A stretch of DNA of 6,790 nucleotides, from positions 1-6,790 of the forward strand of contig NZ_CALNCS010000022.1 in the NCBI RefSeq assembly GCF_937875145.1, written 5' to 3'. The position numbers were made by a program, and so were the translations under genes. The DNA comes from Alkalibaculum bacchi (lineage in GTDB: Bacteria > Bacillota > Clostridia > Eubacteriales > Alkalibacteraceae). Under the pieces are notes generated by a model. That model saw nothing but the letters and a program-made list of their open reading frames with translations. It ran no database searches and was not told the DNA's origin. This document shows, piece after piece, positions 1 to 6,746 of this stretch. Positions within the stretch are counted from its first letter, which is position 1; every line of letters begins with the position of its first letter.

Positions 1-131
1 TCTACAGCACCTTAGGGTAGTTTGAAATCACCACCTGTATGGCGAATTCGGTGGGCCCTCCACCATCATTTGTACAGCATAGCTGTCTTCAAGTAACATT
101 AGTTACTTGGATTATCGCCTTCGTGGCGCAC
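1..131 (-). mobile_element. Group II intron, 5' end (partial, runs out of the window)
   Basis: Read on the minus strand, the segment starting at 131 opens with GTGCGCC, which fits the GUGYG 5' consensus of group II introns. It is followed by closely packed hairpins as expected for ribozyme domain I: GTAAC/GTTAC around 104-91, ACAGC/GCTGT around 85-73, GGTGG/CCACC around 64-50, and GGTGGT paired with ACTACC (allowing G-T) around 34-15. All three frames are closed by stops early on, so this is structured RNA rather than protein. The intron-encoded reverse transcriptase and domains V and VI would lie beyond position 1. The class cannot be fixed from this piece; the layout is reminiscent of bacterial class D or B introns. 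The call rests on the 5' consensus plus the structure. A different structured RNA remains possible. Confidence 0.6.
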
Positions 132-491
132 GAAATATGTCCCTATTCGTTAACAATTTTTATTATTTAAACTATCTACTATAAGGGGAGCATATCACCT
201 TATTCTTTATTATTAGTTTTCCATACTCCGAGTTTTCACCAAAGCATTTCGCTCCTAATTCTAATTCCTGTTGAACTAACATTTCGAGCTACTCTTTGAA
301 TACTAAATCACCTCGCTAAATTATATCATCCATAATTAAATGTATTCATATTTTAGGTGATATAAGTCACAATCCCCATGCGCCCCTTGTTTTATACTCT
401 ATATATCAAGTTGTATAACAGCTGTATTATAAATCAGTGTACAAAAATAAGCGCTAAATCAAATACATACCTAACGCTAAAATCGATAACC
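132..491 (-). other. Gene-poor stretch downstream of the defence genes
   Basis: This stretch of about 360 bases has no convincing gene. On the minus strand it contains three copies of TTTAGCG (in + strand near 314-320, 452-458 and 475-481), an extended -10 promoter at 320-328, and a good GAGGTGAT ribosome-binding sequence just downstream of it (around 307-314) that is not followed by a usable start. A 36-codon reading frame, ATG at 282 to TAG at 172 (starts MLVQQELELG, ends KVICSPYSR), lies in the presumed exon upstream of the group II intron. It has no ribosome site of its own, and the same frame continues upstream through a TAG to the GAGGTGAT sequence, so it may be the remains of a small gene. 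Downstream of the gene that ends at 492, a T-rich run near 441-447 follows only a 4-bp AGCG/CGCT stem, which is too weak to call a terminator. Confidence 0.5.
320..348 (-). promoter_or_regulatory. Extended -10 promoter candidate
   Basis: On the minus strand, TATAAT at 325-320 is a perfect -10 hexamer preceded directly by TGA (328-326), the TGn of an extended -10 element. At 17-bp spacing the -35 position holds TGAATA (348-343), a weak match, which is acceptable for extended -10 promoters. Transcription would start near 313 and run left, through the degenerate small reading frame and into the presumed group II intron. It probably belongs to whatever gene the intron interrupted. Chance matches are common in AT-rich DNA, so confidence is moderate. 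Confidence 0.4.
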
Positions 492-836
492 TCAATACTT
501 TTTCATATTATATTTCCTTAACTCAATTGGTTTACAACCTTTATGTTCAATTAATTCTTCATTAACCATTATTGTAGCAATTGCTGAAGCATGTCTAGGC
601 GAAAACTTGAACTTTTGTATGTATTCTCCTAATCCACCCTTACTTGGATTATCAAAACTGGCTCCTAATGAATACCACTTGTCTGAATTAATAAAAAAGA
701 AATTCAAAATGTCCTCTACTTGAGTTCGTTTTATTGTAAACCTTAGATTTCCCCATTGGACTTTAAAATTACCATTTTCAATTTTGTACTTAATCTCTTT
801 TCCTCTACCTGAAAGGGGTCTTATTGTGTTCTTCAT
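492..836 (-). CDS. Unrecognised 114-aa protein, last gene of the restriction-modification cluster
   Basis: I do not recognise a family for this protein. I chose the ATG at 836 (MKNTIRPLSG) over the in-frame GTG at 845, because the GTG overlaps the ribosome site GGGTGAT at 847-841, which sits four bases before the ATG. The product is basic and soluble, with no signal peptide or membrane segment. The N-terminal third looks beta-rich and carries many Lys and Arg residues. The middle contains FFFINSDKWYSLGASF, and the C-terminal part (about residues 78-105, FSPRHASAIATIMVNEELI) could form a helical bundle or helix-turn-helix-like unit, but I cannot prove DNA binding. It starts 98 bases after the endonuclease stop, on the same strand, so co-transcription is plausible. 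Possible roles are a controller, an accessory to restriction, or an unrelated passenger. It is too short and too different to be a Vsr-type repair nuclease as far as I can see. Confidence 0.7.
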   Translation of the reverse strand: MKNTIRPLSGRGKEIKYKIENGNFKVQWGNLRFTIKRTQVEDILNFFFINSDKWYSLGASFDNPSKGGLGEYIQKFKFSPRHASAIATIMVNEELIEHKGCKPIELRKYNMKKY

Positions 837-934
837 TTTTATCACCCTAAGTTTAAATTCTATGCCAGATTAACATTATTAAAATCTGTTCACCTTTTCT
901 TAAATAATTGAATCACACACAGTTTATTATAATA

Positions 935-1891
935 CTATTCCCAGGGTTCATCATGGCTGTAAAGAGATGGTGGAATTCCAATTAATTTTACGTCAAACTT
1001 TAAACTTGCTTCCACTTTTGTACTAGCACTGTGAATTCTTAGAGATACTGCCCATCCATTATTACAAGTAACGATTATCGTATTGTCAGAGTTTGGTTTA
1101 TAACTAATGTCAAAGATCTTATCAGGCATAATGATTTGTGGAAGTTTTAATTGTGGTTTCTCATTGCCAGAGGGTCTATTAAGAGTATTATGAATATTAA
1201 AAGCTTGTACTCTCGTAACCTTTTTCTTATCATTTGTTATTATCTTATAAAAATCATTTCGACCTAAGAGATATTCCATTAATCGTTTTGGTATTATACC
1301 TTGATTCTTACTATCTAATCTTTTGACTTCTTTAATAAAAGCATTTAACAAGGGCACATAAAATCTAGTACTTTTGTTTTCGACTTCTTTCCAAAGAGCA
1401 CCTTTTTGCCTCATAACTTTTAACTCTTGGAAAAGAGATTGAATTGAACTAAAATATTGATTGGAACAAGGTATACCAAACCATTCATTGCCAAAATCTA
1501 ATACTGCAGATAGCCTACTATGTTTAACTGCGGTGTGATTATGTTTACAACTAATACCAACCTCCCACTCATTTTGCTTCCGAATGGTGAGAATATCACG
1601 AACATCTCCCTTTTGACCTCTCTTATCTTCTTGTATCACGAGAAATAGAGGTTCATTTCCAGAATGATAACTGAGTTGAGGCTCTAATCTCATTAATGTT
1701 TTTATTGCGGCGTTTGCACCCTTATCTAATTTAGTTCTTGTCTTCTCATCAAGTGTTCTATAAAAATCCTCAGCCCCTTGTAAAGCTTTGGACTTTTCTA
1801 CAACTACTTCTTGTTGACTCTTTAGGCTTAAAAATATGGCATTCAAACATGCATATTCAAATGCCTTTCCTATTTCTGTTTGCCTTGCCAT
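935..1891 (-). CDS. HaeIII-family Type II restriction endonuclease (predicted GGCC)
   Basis: This 318-aa protein matches the HaeIII restriction endonuclease family along most of its length. The family cleaves double-stranded DNA at GGCC. The most telling blocks are GQKGDVRDILTIR (about 92-104), EVGISCKHNHTAVKHSRLS (110-128), LDFGNEWFG (131-139), the YVP segment (178-180) and LLGRNDFYKI (208-217). The first two blocks probably supply the catalytic PD-(D/E)XK-like residues, with Asp96/Asp99, Glu110 and Lys116 as candidates. Length is typical, with no frameshift or internal stop. The ATG at 1891 has a GGGTGG ribosome site seven bases upstream. The gene begins 41 bases after the second methyltransferase ends. 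A TATAAT at 1920-1915 in that gap could give it its own promoter, but the -35 match is poor. Having methyltransferases upstream of the nuclease in one transcription unit fits the need to protect DNA before cleavage begins. GGCC specificity is inferred from the family. Confidence 0.9.
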   Translation of the reverse strand: MARQTEIGKAFEYACLNAIFLSLKSQQEVVVEKSKALQGAEDFYRTLDEKTRTKLDKGANAAIKTLMRLEPQLSYHSGNEPLFLVIQEDKRGQKGDVRDILTIRKQNEWEVGISCKHNHTAVKHSRLSAVLDFGNEWFGIPCSNQYFSSIQSLFQELKVMRQKGALWKEVENKSTRFYVPLLNAFIKEVKRLDSKNQGIIPKRLMEYLLGRNDFYKIITNDKKKVTRVQAFNIHNTLNRPSGNEKPQLKLPQIIMPDKIFDISYKPNSDNTIIVTCNNGWAVSLRIHSASTKVEASLKFDVKLIGIPPSLYSHDEPWE

Positions 1892-1932
1892 ATTTGTTCC
1901 ACCCTTCGAATTTTATTATAATGTATTGCGCT

Positions 1933-2922
1933 CTATATATTTACTTTGATATTTTCAGTGTGAAGTTTACTATCTAGAATTTCTCTTAGCTGAATCGCTA
2001 CAACTTCAGCTAGTTTCACTGGCACGGCATTTCCTATTTGCTTATATTTAGAGGTAAGATTTCCGAAAAACTCCATATTTCTAGGGAATGTCTGAATAGC
2101 TGCAGCTTCCCTCCAACTAAATCTCCTAGTAGTACCTTCACTTCCAAATTGCCATTTATCTGTTTCAATTTTTTCCATATCAGGTGAAGATGGATGTAAA
2201 GTGACTTGCTTTGCCATGGCTGGTATAGTGTATGATACTTGATCCCACCCTCTCTTCCTATTACGACTCATGTATCTAGAAGAATAAGCAGCTTTACAGA
2301 TATCTTTTGGATTCGGCTCTGGCATGTCTTTAAGAGCCTCTTCAAGTGTAATTCTATGATTAAAAGGTTTAGTAAACTCAAAGTTTGTAATTCCTAAATC
2401 CTTTCGTAGCCCTACCATGATAACACGCCACCTGTCTTGTGGCACTCCGTAATCAGCTGCATTTACTAGATTAGGAAATACATAATATCCTTTTTCCGAA
2501 AAATCTTCTATAATCGCTTCTATGATAGTTCCATCGCCTAATGTTAAAATACCTTTTACATTTTCTGCAACAAAAGCATATGGTTGCTTCATATCCACTA
2601 GTTGCACAAAATAACGATATAAGGTATTTCTTTTGTCGTCAATTTTTCTTGGACCAGCTAAGCTAAAACCTTGGCAAGGAAATCCTCCAGTAATAATATC
2701 TGATTTAGGTATCGTATCTAAATCTATTTTTGATATATCGCCTTGCACAACTTCTGCGTTACTCCAATTTTTATGGGTATCACAGGCATCTTTATCAATA
2801 TCATTTGCCCAAATAGTTCGAAATCCTTGTCTTTCAAATCCTAAATCTAAGCCACCTGCCCCTGCAAATAGTGAAACTACAGTATACTTATTATGCCTAT
2901 TATTAAATTGAATTAGATTCAC
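1933..2922 (-). CDS. Second DNA (cytosine-5) methyltransferase, specificity unknown
   Basis: This 329-aa enzyme would transfer a methyl group from S-adenosylmethionine to cytosine C5. Counting from the GTG at 2922, it has motif I VVSLFAGAGGLDLGF (15-29), motif IV GGFPCQGFS with catalytic Cys83, motif VI ENV (120-122), motif VIII QDRWR (162-166), and motif X GNAVP (297-301). The set is complete, so it is probably active. Two in-frame GTG codons compete as start. The one at 2931 overlaps the ribosome site AAAGGAG (2937-2931), whereas the one at 2922 lies eight bases after it, so I prefer 2922. The target recognition region (about 214-265) keeps a skeleton shared with the upstream enzyme (YMSRNRxRxWD, then HPxxPxM) but differs around it: IPAMAKQ replaces IQAGGRH. 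The two genes are therefore related, but their specificities may differ. It lies 42 bases after the first methyltransferase and 41 before the endonuclease. Confidence 0.9.
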   Translation of the reverse strand: MNLIQFNNRHNKYTVVSLFAGAGGLDLGFERQGFRTIWANDIDKDACDTHKNWSNAEVVQGDISKIDLDTIPKSDIITGGFPCQGFSLAGPRKIDDKRNTLYRYFVQLVDMKQPYAFVAENVKGILTLGDGTIIEAIIEDFSEKGYYVFPNLVNAADYGVPQDRWRVIMVGLRKDLGITNFEFTKPFNHRITLEEALKDMPEPNPKDICKAAYSSRYMSRNRKRGWDQVSYTIPAMAKQVTLHPSSPDMEKIETDKWQFGSEGTTRRFSWREAAAIQTFPRNMEFFGNLTSKYKQIGNAVPVKLAEVVAIQLREILDSKLHTENIKVNI

Positions 2923-2937
2923 TTGTTTCACTCCTTT
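2923..2937 (-). promoter_or_regulatory. Ribosome-binding site deciding the start of the second methyltransferase
   Basis: AAAGGAG at 2937-2931 is followed after eight bases by GTG at 2922. An earlier in-frame GTG (2931-2929) shares its first G with the ribosome site and cannot be initiated from it, so the coding region is three codons shorter than the longest open frame. Confidence 0.7.
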
Positions 2938-2964
2938 AATATACTATTATATACGAAGATTAAC

Positions 2965-3954
2965 TTAATTAAAAGCTTGTACAAACACACTTTTAATCGA
3001 GTTTGCAATATGAAATGCTAATCTAACTGGAACAGCATTTCCTACCATTTTATATCCATCACTTAGATCATTATAATAAAATATATATTTATCTGGAAAG
3101 GTTTGAATGCGTGCACATTCACGTATACTTAGTCTTCTATACAGCTCTTCATTTTCTGGACAGAAAACTCTCTTATTTTGATTAATATACACCATCTTAG
3201 GTGCTTGTGGGTGGATAGGAGCATGTCTACCTCCAGCTTGAATAGTAAATGATTGTTCGTCCCATGCACGCACTCTATTTCTAGACATATATATACTTGA
3301 AAAACTTCCAATCATATATTCATGGTTCGGTACAGTACATTGATCTCTATTGGTTTTGTTATTTTCTAGAGCAGGCAATGCCGTATCTCTTAAATCCCAG
3401 ATGGCATCCTTTAAGTTCACTTTTCTGCTAAGAGGCTTAGGAAATTCATACTTTATTGGTATTTCTTTTAAAAACCCTATAAAAATAACTCTTTTTCGAT
3501 CCTGAGGTATTTTATAGTCAGCAGCATTTAGTAATTTTATGTATATTTTATAACCTGCTTTATCAAACAAACTCAATAGGGAGTTTACAGCAGCTCTGTG
3601 TTGTGGAGCTAGCATTCCCGAAACATTTTCAGCAACAAAAAACTTAGGCTTTTTATTATTTAATACTTCAATAAAATTATAAAAAAGCTTACCCCGTTCA
3701 TCCCTTATACCCAAAGATTTGCCAGCCTCGCTCCAACTCTGACATGGGGGTCCACCAATTATTCCATCACAATCTGGTATTTCATTTAATGGTATTTTTC
3801 TAATATCACGCTTGTCCAACGGTGTCGAATGATTTCTTTCATAAGTCTGCCATATAGTTGAGTCAAATTCATTAGCCCAGATAATATCGAATCCAGATTT
3901 TCTAAAACCTAGATCCATTCCACCTGCACCAGAAAAGAGACTTACAATATTCAT
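2965..3954 (-). CDS. M.HaeIII-like DNA (cytosine-5) methyltransferase (predicted GGCC)
   Basis: This 329-aa enzyme methylates cytosine C5 and is predicted to protect GGCC sites from the endonuclease two genes downstream. It follows M.HaeIII and M.NgoPII nearly end to end. From the ATG at 3954 it has motif I MNIVSLFSGAGGMDLGF (1-17), motif IV GGPPCQSWSEAG with catalytic Cys71, motif VI AENVSGM (108-114), motif VIII QDRKR (151-155), and motif X GNAVPV (305-310). The target recognition region (about 209-260) has SRNRVRAWDEQSFTIQ and HPQAPKM, the blocks typical of GGCC enzymes. An in-frame GTG at 3984 would add ten residues, but the ATG at 3954 puts the catalytic cysteine at 71, as in M.HaeIII, and is preceded by GGGTGAT. 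The gene has its own promoter at 4027-3999, so it need not depend on the TOTE gene upstream. Confidence 0.93.
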   Translation of the reverse strand: MNIVSLFSGAGGMDLGFRKSGFDIIWANEFDSTIWQTYERNHSTPLDKRDIRKIPLNEIPDCDGIIGGPPCQSWSEAGKSLGIRDERGKLFYNFIEVLNNKKPKFFVAENVSGMLAPQHRAAVNSLLSLFDKAGYKIYIKLLNAADYKIPQDRKRVIFIGFLKEIPIKYEFPKPLSRKVNLKDAIWDLRDTALPALENNKTNRDQCTVPNHEYMIGSFSSIYMSRNRVRAWDEQSFTIQAGGRHAPIHPQAPKMVYINQNKRVFCPENEELYRRLSIRECARIQTFPDKYIFYYNDLSDGYKMVGNAVPVRLAFHIANSIKSVFVQAFN

Positions 3955-3957
3955 ATA

Positions 3958-3964
3958 ATCACCC
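3958..3964 (-). promoter_or_regulatory. Ribosome-binding site deciding the start of the M.HaeIII-like gene
   Basis: GGGTGAT at 3964-3958 includes GGTGAT, which is complementary to the far 3' part of the 16S rRNA tail, so the short three-base gap to the ATG at 3954 is normal for this alignment. The same heptamer, with a four-base gap, precedes the 114-aa gene (847-841). This supports the ATG at 3954 over the GTG at 3984. Confidence 0.65.
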
Positions 3965-3978
3965 GCATCTTTTTTTAC

Positions 3979-3990
3979 GAACACGTGTTC
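3979..3990. promoter_or_regulatory. 12-bp perfect palindrome, candidate operator
   Basis: GAACACGTGTTC is a perfect 12-bp inverted repeat. It lies immediately downstream of the transcription start predicted from the TTGACA/TATCTT promoter (near 3992) and about 25 bases before the methyltransferase ATG. A protein bound there would block early transcription. In the RNA it could form only a small hairpin. No known controller binding site is recognised; the binder could be a host repressor, a methyltransferase or the 114-aa protein. The site contains no GGCC. Confidence 0.45.
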
Positions 3991-3998
3991 TTTGTTAA

Positions 3999-4027
3999 AA
4001 GATATATCAAATTTAGTATTTTGTCAA
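3999..4027 (-). promoter_or_regulatory. Sigma-A type promoter of the methyltransferase operon
   Basis: On the minus strand a perfect -35 TTGACA (4027-4022) is separated by exactly 17 bases from TATCTT (4004-3999), a four-of-six match to the -10 consensus. Transcription should start near 3992, giving a leader of about 37 bases before the ATG at 3954. This is the best promoter I see in the window, and it would give the restriction-modification genes expression independent of the TOTE gene. Confidence 0.6.
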
Positions 4028-4103
4028 TATATTTATAAATATTTTATATGATGGACAGGAAGATATGTTAAGTGTACTTGGCTAATAAATAGTATTTATA
4101 TTT

Positions 4104-4140
4104 CTAATCACTTATTGAATTAGGCATGAGTTCTCTCCTT
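4104..4140 (-). other. Orphan ribosome site with 7-codon mini-ORF
   Basis: Directly after the TOTE stop codon, AAGGAG (about 4140-4135) is followed by seven bases and an ATG at 4127. The frame encodes only MPNSISD before TAG at 4106-4104. The ribosome site is as good as any in the window and well placed to be a translationally coupled next gene, so this may be the stub of a lost downstream TOTE-operon gene or a leader peptide. No longer frame resumes in the remaining intergenic DNA. Confidence 0.35.
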
Positions 4141-4148
4141 CTAACCTT

Positions 4149-6569
4149 TCAACCCAACTCCGTAATAGCAGCAATGAGTTCACTTGCTAATTCCTCATTT
4201 TGAATTCGAATCAAAGAATTTTCACCATAGCTCCTACCAAGTATATCAATACCACCATACCAAACTATACTATTGTCAACAATCATGAACTTATAATGAT
4301 TCTTTGAAAACTGAATCACTTGTATTCCTTGACTTTGAAGATCGTTAGTAAAATGAGAAATACCCTCTCTGTAACTATCTGCATATTCTTCAAGAGATTT
4401 CATACATAAAGTAATTCTTGTGCCAGTTTTAAACTTTTCCATTAATAATTCTTTTATATTATCCATCTTTTTAATATAAAGAGATGGACTCGATATGAGA
4501 ACATTTTTCTCAGATCCTTTAATATCTTTTATTATGTACTCAAGATAATTGGATTCATTATAAATAGCACTTTCAGTACCAATTTCTGCTTTGCTAGATT
4601 TTATACTATAACCTATTGAACGGTATGCAGTAAGCCTCTTATGATACATTCTCTCTAAGACTGGTATATGCACATCAACATAGTCATAAATCAAAACTTC
4701 GTCTTTTCCTTCAAAATTTCTGTGTAATCGCCCAGCGTATTGAGCAATAGTCCCTTTCCACGCTATAGGCATTGCCATAAATAGAGTATCTAATCTTGCC
4801 TCATCAAATCCTTCACCAATCAGCTTTCCAGTTGCGATAATAACAAACCTATCGTTAGTATCTAAATCCTTAATCTTTTTTAGGGATTCTTTTCTCTCGC
4901 TAGTTTTTAGTTTGCCAGACAAGATGATGATCTGAAAATCTTTATCTGACATTAACTTTACTAATTGTTCAATATGACTAGTTCTCTCAGTGAGAACTAA
5001 TGGATTCCTACCTGCATTTATAGCATCAATAATATCTGCCACAATCAACTCATTGCGGTAATTACTTTCGCAAATATGCTGATATACTTCTGTAATATGC
5101 CATTCGTCCTGTTTCTTAAATACAGGCATTCTTACACTAGTAAACCGTGGCACAATACTATGTTCAAAATTCCTATGTTTAGATTCCTGCTTTGCATCAA
5201 CCTTGTATCTTATAGGACCACAGTACATGAATATTATTGGGTGATGTCCGTCCTTACGGATAGGAGTAGCTGTTAGTCCATAAATATATTTTGCGTCAGA
5301 AGCACTTATAATCCTGCTAAAATTTTTAGCCGATATATGGTGGCATTCATCTACAAGAACTAAACCGTACTGATTAATTATCTGCTTAACACTTTTATCC
5401 CTTTCAAACATAGACTGCATTATTGCAATATCGACTATCCCATTAATTGTGTTCTTTCCTCCACCAAGGTGACCAATAATAGAAGATTTTTTTCTTCGAT
5501 TTTTAACAACTTCATTTATCTTTATAAATTGCTCCAATCGTTCTTTCCATTGAGTAGCTAATTCTTTGGTATGAACAAGTATCAATGTTGGACGCTTCTT
5601 TTCAGCGATTAATCTCGCGCCAATCACTGTCTTTCCAAATCCAGTTGTAGCTGATAACACACCTTCATTAAAGTGATTGAGTTCATTAAAAGCTTCATTT
5701 TGATTGCTTGTAAGCTGACCAATAAACTCAATATTTAGCAATCGACCTTCATGTCTTTGATCGACTATGGAGTACTTTACATTCGCCCGCTCTAATATGC
5801 TTATTAACTTGAATTCAACGCCCCTAGGAAGGGTTATCATTTCCTCATTTTCTTCATACAAAATTGTAACACGAGGAGTTCCAAAGGTTGATTGCCTCAT
5901 TGCTTGTTTCGCATAGAATTCAGGATTAGCATATGAAGCAATCTGCCTTAGTGAAAATATTCCTTTAGAAGACAGTCTAGACTTGGAGATATGTATTCCA
6001 CTACCTCTATCTAGCATAAGTATTTCTGGAAAATCATTTTGATCTATACTAACTTTCTCTTCCTTGTTACCTATTTGTTCTAAATCCGCATTCAAATCTT
6101 TTAGTACATGATCTTTGCAAAATTTTGTGACGAACTCTTCTGATATTTTAGTTATTTGTGCTAAATATCTCCATTGATCTTCAATTTCATTCAAATTTTC
6201 ATCTACAAAAACAGAATTGCCTTGCTTTCTAGCTTCCTTTTGTAGTGGAAGAGCTATTAGATTTCCAAAACCACCCTTTTGGAGAAAGTCTTGGCTAGGG
6301 AACAAACGATCATAAGAGTCAAATTTTATATTTTCACATTTTTGCATAGCTAAGTCTAAAATTACTATTCCAAATCTCCGTGCAAGAGATGCTTTTATTT
6401 CATTCTCAAAGAAAAACCACAAATGACATCCATTTCCTGAACGCGAACGTTCGGCATAAACTGGTATATTATTCTCTTTACAGATCTTTACAATAACTTT
6501 AACGTCATCATTCCACGTTGATTCATCAAAATCCATTGCTAGAAGATAGCAGGAATCATTTGTTGTCAT
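4149..6569 (-). CDS. TOTE-type primase-helicase-PLD nuclease protein, N-terminus truncated
   Basis: The longest frame with a start gives 806 aa. Domains in order: an archaeo-eukaryotic primase-like domain, with DFD at 13-15, an SGNGCH motif ending at His49, and the family signature FPSQD..GGFGNLIALPLQ (90-110); a linker of the TOTE type with the conserved NPEFYAKQAMR segment (215-225); an SF2 helicase with Walker A ATTGFGKT (307-314), DECH (407-410), GLTATP (431-436) and QYAGRLHR (610-617); and a C-terminal phospholipase-D-type nuclease with HxKx4D (His758, Lys760, Asp765) and the following WYGG. The family is proposed to act in conflict with foreign DNA. The biochemical role is not established, so primer synthesis, unwinding and cleavage are inferred from domains. 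The ATG at 6569 has no good ribosome site and falls inside the primase domain, so it is probably not the native start; 59 more homologous codons lie upstream. The gene is likely a 5'-truncated pseudogene, or is made from an internal start. Confidence 0.85.
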   Translation of the reverse strand: MTTNDSCYLLAMDFDESTWNDDVKVIVKICKENNIPVYAERSRSGNGCHLWFFFENEIKASLARRFGIVILDLAMQKCENIKFDSYDRLFPSQDFLQKGGFGNLIALPLQKEARKQGNSVFVDENLNEIEDQWRYLAQITKISEEFVTKFCKDHVLKDLNADLEQIGNKEEKVSIDQNDFPEILMLDRGSGIHISKSRLSSKGIFSLRQIASYANPEFYAKQAMRQSTFGTPRVTILYEENEEMITLPRGVEFKLISILERANVKYSIVDQRHEGRLLNIEFIGQLTSNQNEAFNELNHFNEGVLSATTGFGKTVIGARLIAEKKRPTLILVHTKELATQWKERLEQFIKINEVVKNRRKKSSIIGHLGGGKNTINGIVDIAIMQSMFERDKSVKQIINQYGLVLVDECHHISAKNFSRIISASDAKYIYGLTATPIRKDGHHPIIFMYCGPIRYKVDAKQESKHRNFEHSIVPRFTSVRMPVFKKQDEWHITEVYQHICESNYRNELIVADIIDAINAGRNPLVLTERTSHIEQLVKLMSDKDFQIIILSGKLKTSERKESLKKIKDLDTNDRFVIIATGKLIGEGFDEARLDTLFMAMPIAWKGTIAQYAGRLHRNFEGKDEVLIYDYVDVHIPVLERMYHKRLTAYRSIGYSIKSSKAEIGTESAIYNESNYLEYIIKDIKGSEKNVLISSPSLYIKKMDNIKELLMEKFKTGTRITLCMKSLEEYADSYREGISHFTNDLQSQGIQVIQFSKNHYKFMIVDNSIVWYGGIDILGRSYGENSLIRIQNEELASELIAAITELG

Positions 6570-6746
6570 TGGATAAAGTCCCAGAACATGTTCACCTAGT
6601 AAATGTCTTTTGATTTGTTCTTTATCTAGCGGCGCAAAATTACTGAACCTACATTCTGTACATTTAACCTTTGGTTTATTGCATATTGCTGCCTTGAAAT
6701 CATTATAACAATAGGGTGAATACCCTGATTTCTTATTTTGTAGGCT
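6570..6746 (-). pseudogene. Upstream in-frame part of the TOTE gene (cysteine-cluster segment), without a start codon
   Basis: The TOTE frame stays open for 59 codons beyond the ATG at 6569, up to a TAA at 6749-6747, with no ATG, GTG or TTG. The encoded residues are clearly family sequence. They begin SLQNKKSGYSPYC, include a four-cysteine zinc-binding-like cluster (spacing C-x8-C-x6-C-x2-C, ending KCTEC), and then HLLGEHVLGLYP, which leads into the YP/LAMDFD part of the primase domain. Full-length relatives also have a segment before GYSP (an FRGRED-like motif), which is absent here in all three frames up to the window edge. The break therefore lies close to 6735-6750, and the 5' end of the gene has been lost or displaced. 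Confidence 0.75.

Noticed and set aside
172..282. 36-aa ORF as a real gene
   Set aside because: It has no ribosome site at its ATG, no recognisable product, and the same frame is interrupted by a TAG upstream near a better ribosome site.
440..482. Terminator after the 114-aa gene
   Set aside because: There is a T-rich run, but only a 4-bp AGCG/CGCT stem could precede it.
837..934. CAGATT/AATCTG inverted repeat (about 888-866) between endonuclease and 114-aa gene as a terminator
   Set aside because: The stem is only 6 bp, AT-rich, with an 11-base loop and no following T-run.
1915..1943. TATAAT at 1920-1915 as an endonuclease promoter
   Set aside because: The -35 region at 17-bp spacing is TAAATA, only half matching; TATAAT arises often by chance in AT-rich DNA.
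1738..1977. 79-codon plus-strand frame
   Set aside because: It overlaps the 5' end of the endonuclease gene antisense, has no ribosome site, and its hydrophobic product looks like the complement of the real frame.
2633..2911. 92-codon plus-strand frame
   Set aside because: It lies wholly antisense to motifs I-IV of the second methyltransferase and has no family features.
3129..3311. 60-codon minus-strand frame
   Set aside because: It is in another frame inside the M.HaeIII-like gene, whose conserved motifs fix the true frame.
5076..5276. 66-codon plus-strand frame
   Set aside because: It is antisense to the helicase core of the TOTE gene, with no supporting signals.
6584..6593. GAACATGTTC, a 10-bp palindrome with half-sites like those at 3979-3990
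   Set aside because: It lies within codons for the conserved GEHVLG part of the TOTE N-terminal segment, so its bases are explained by coding; no promoter is nearby.
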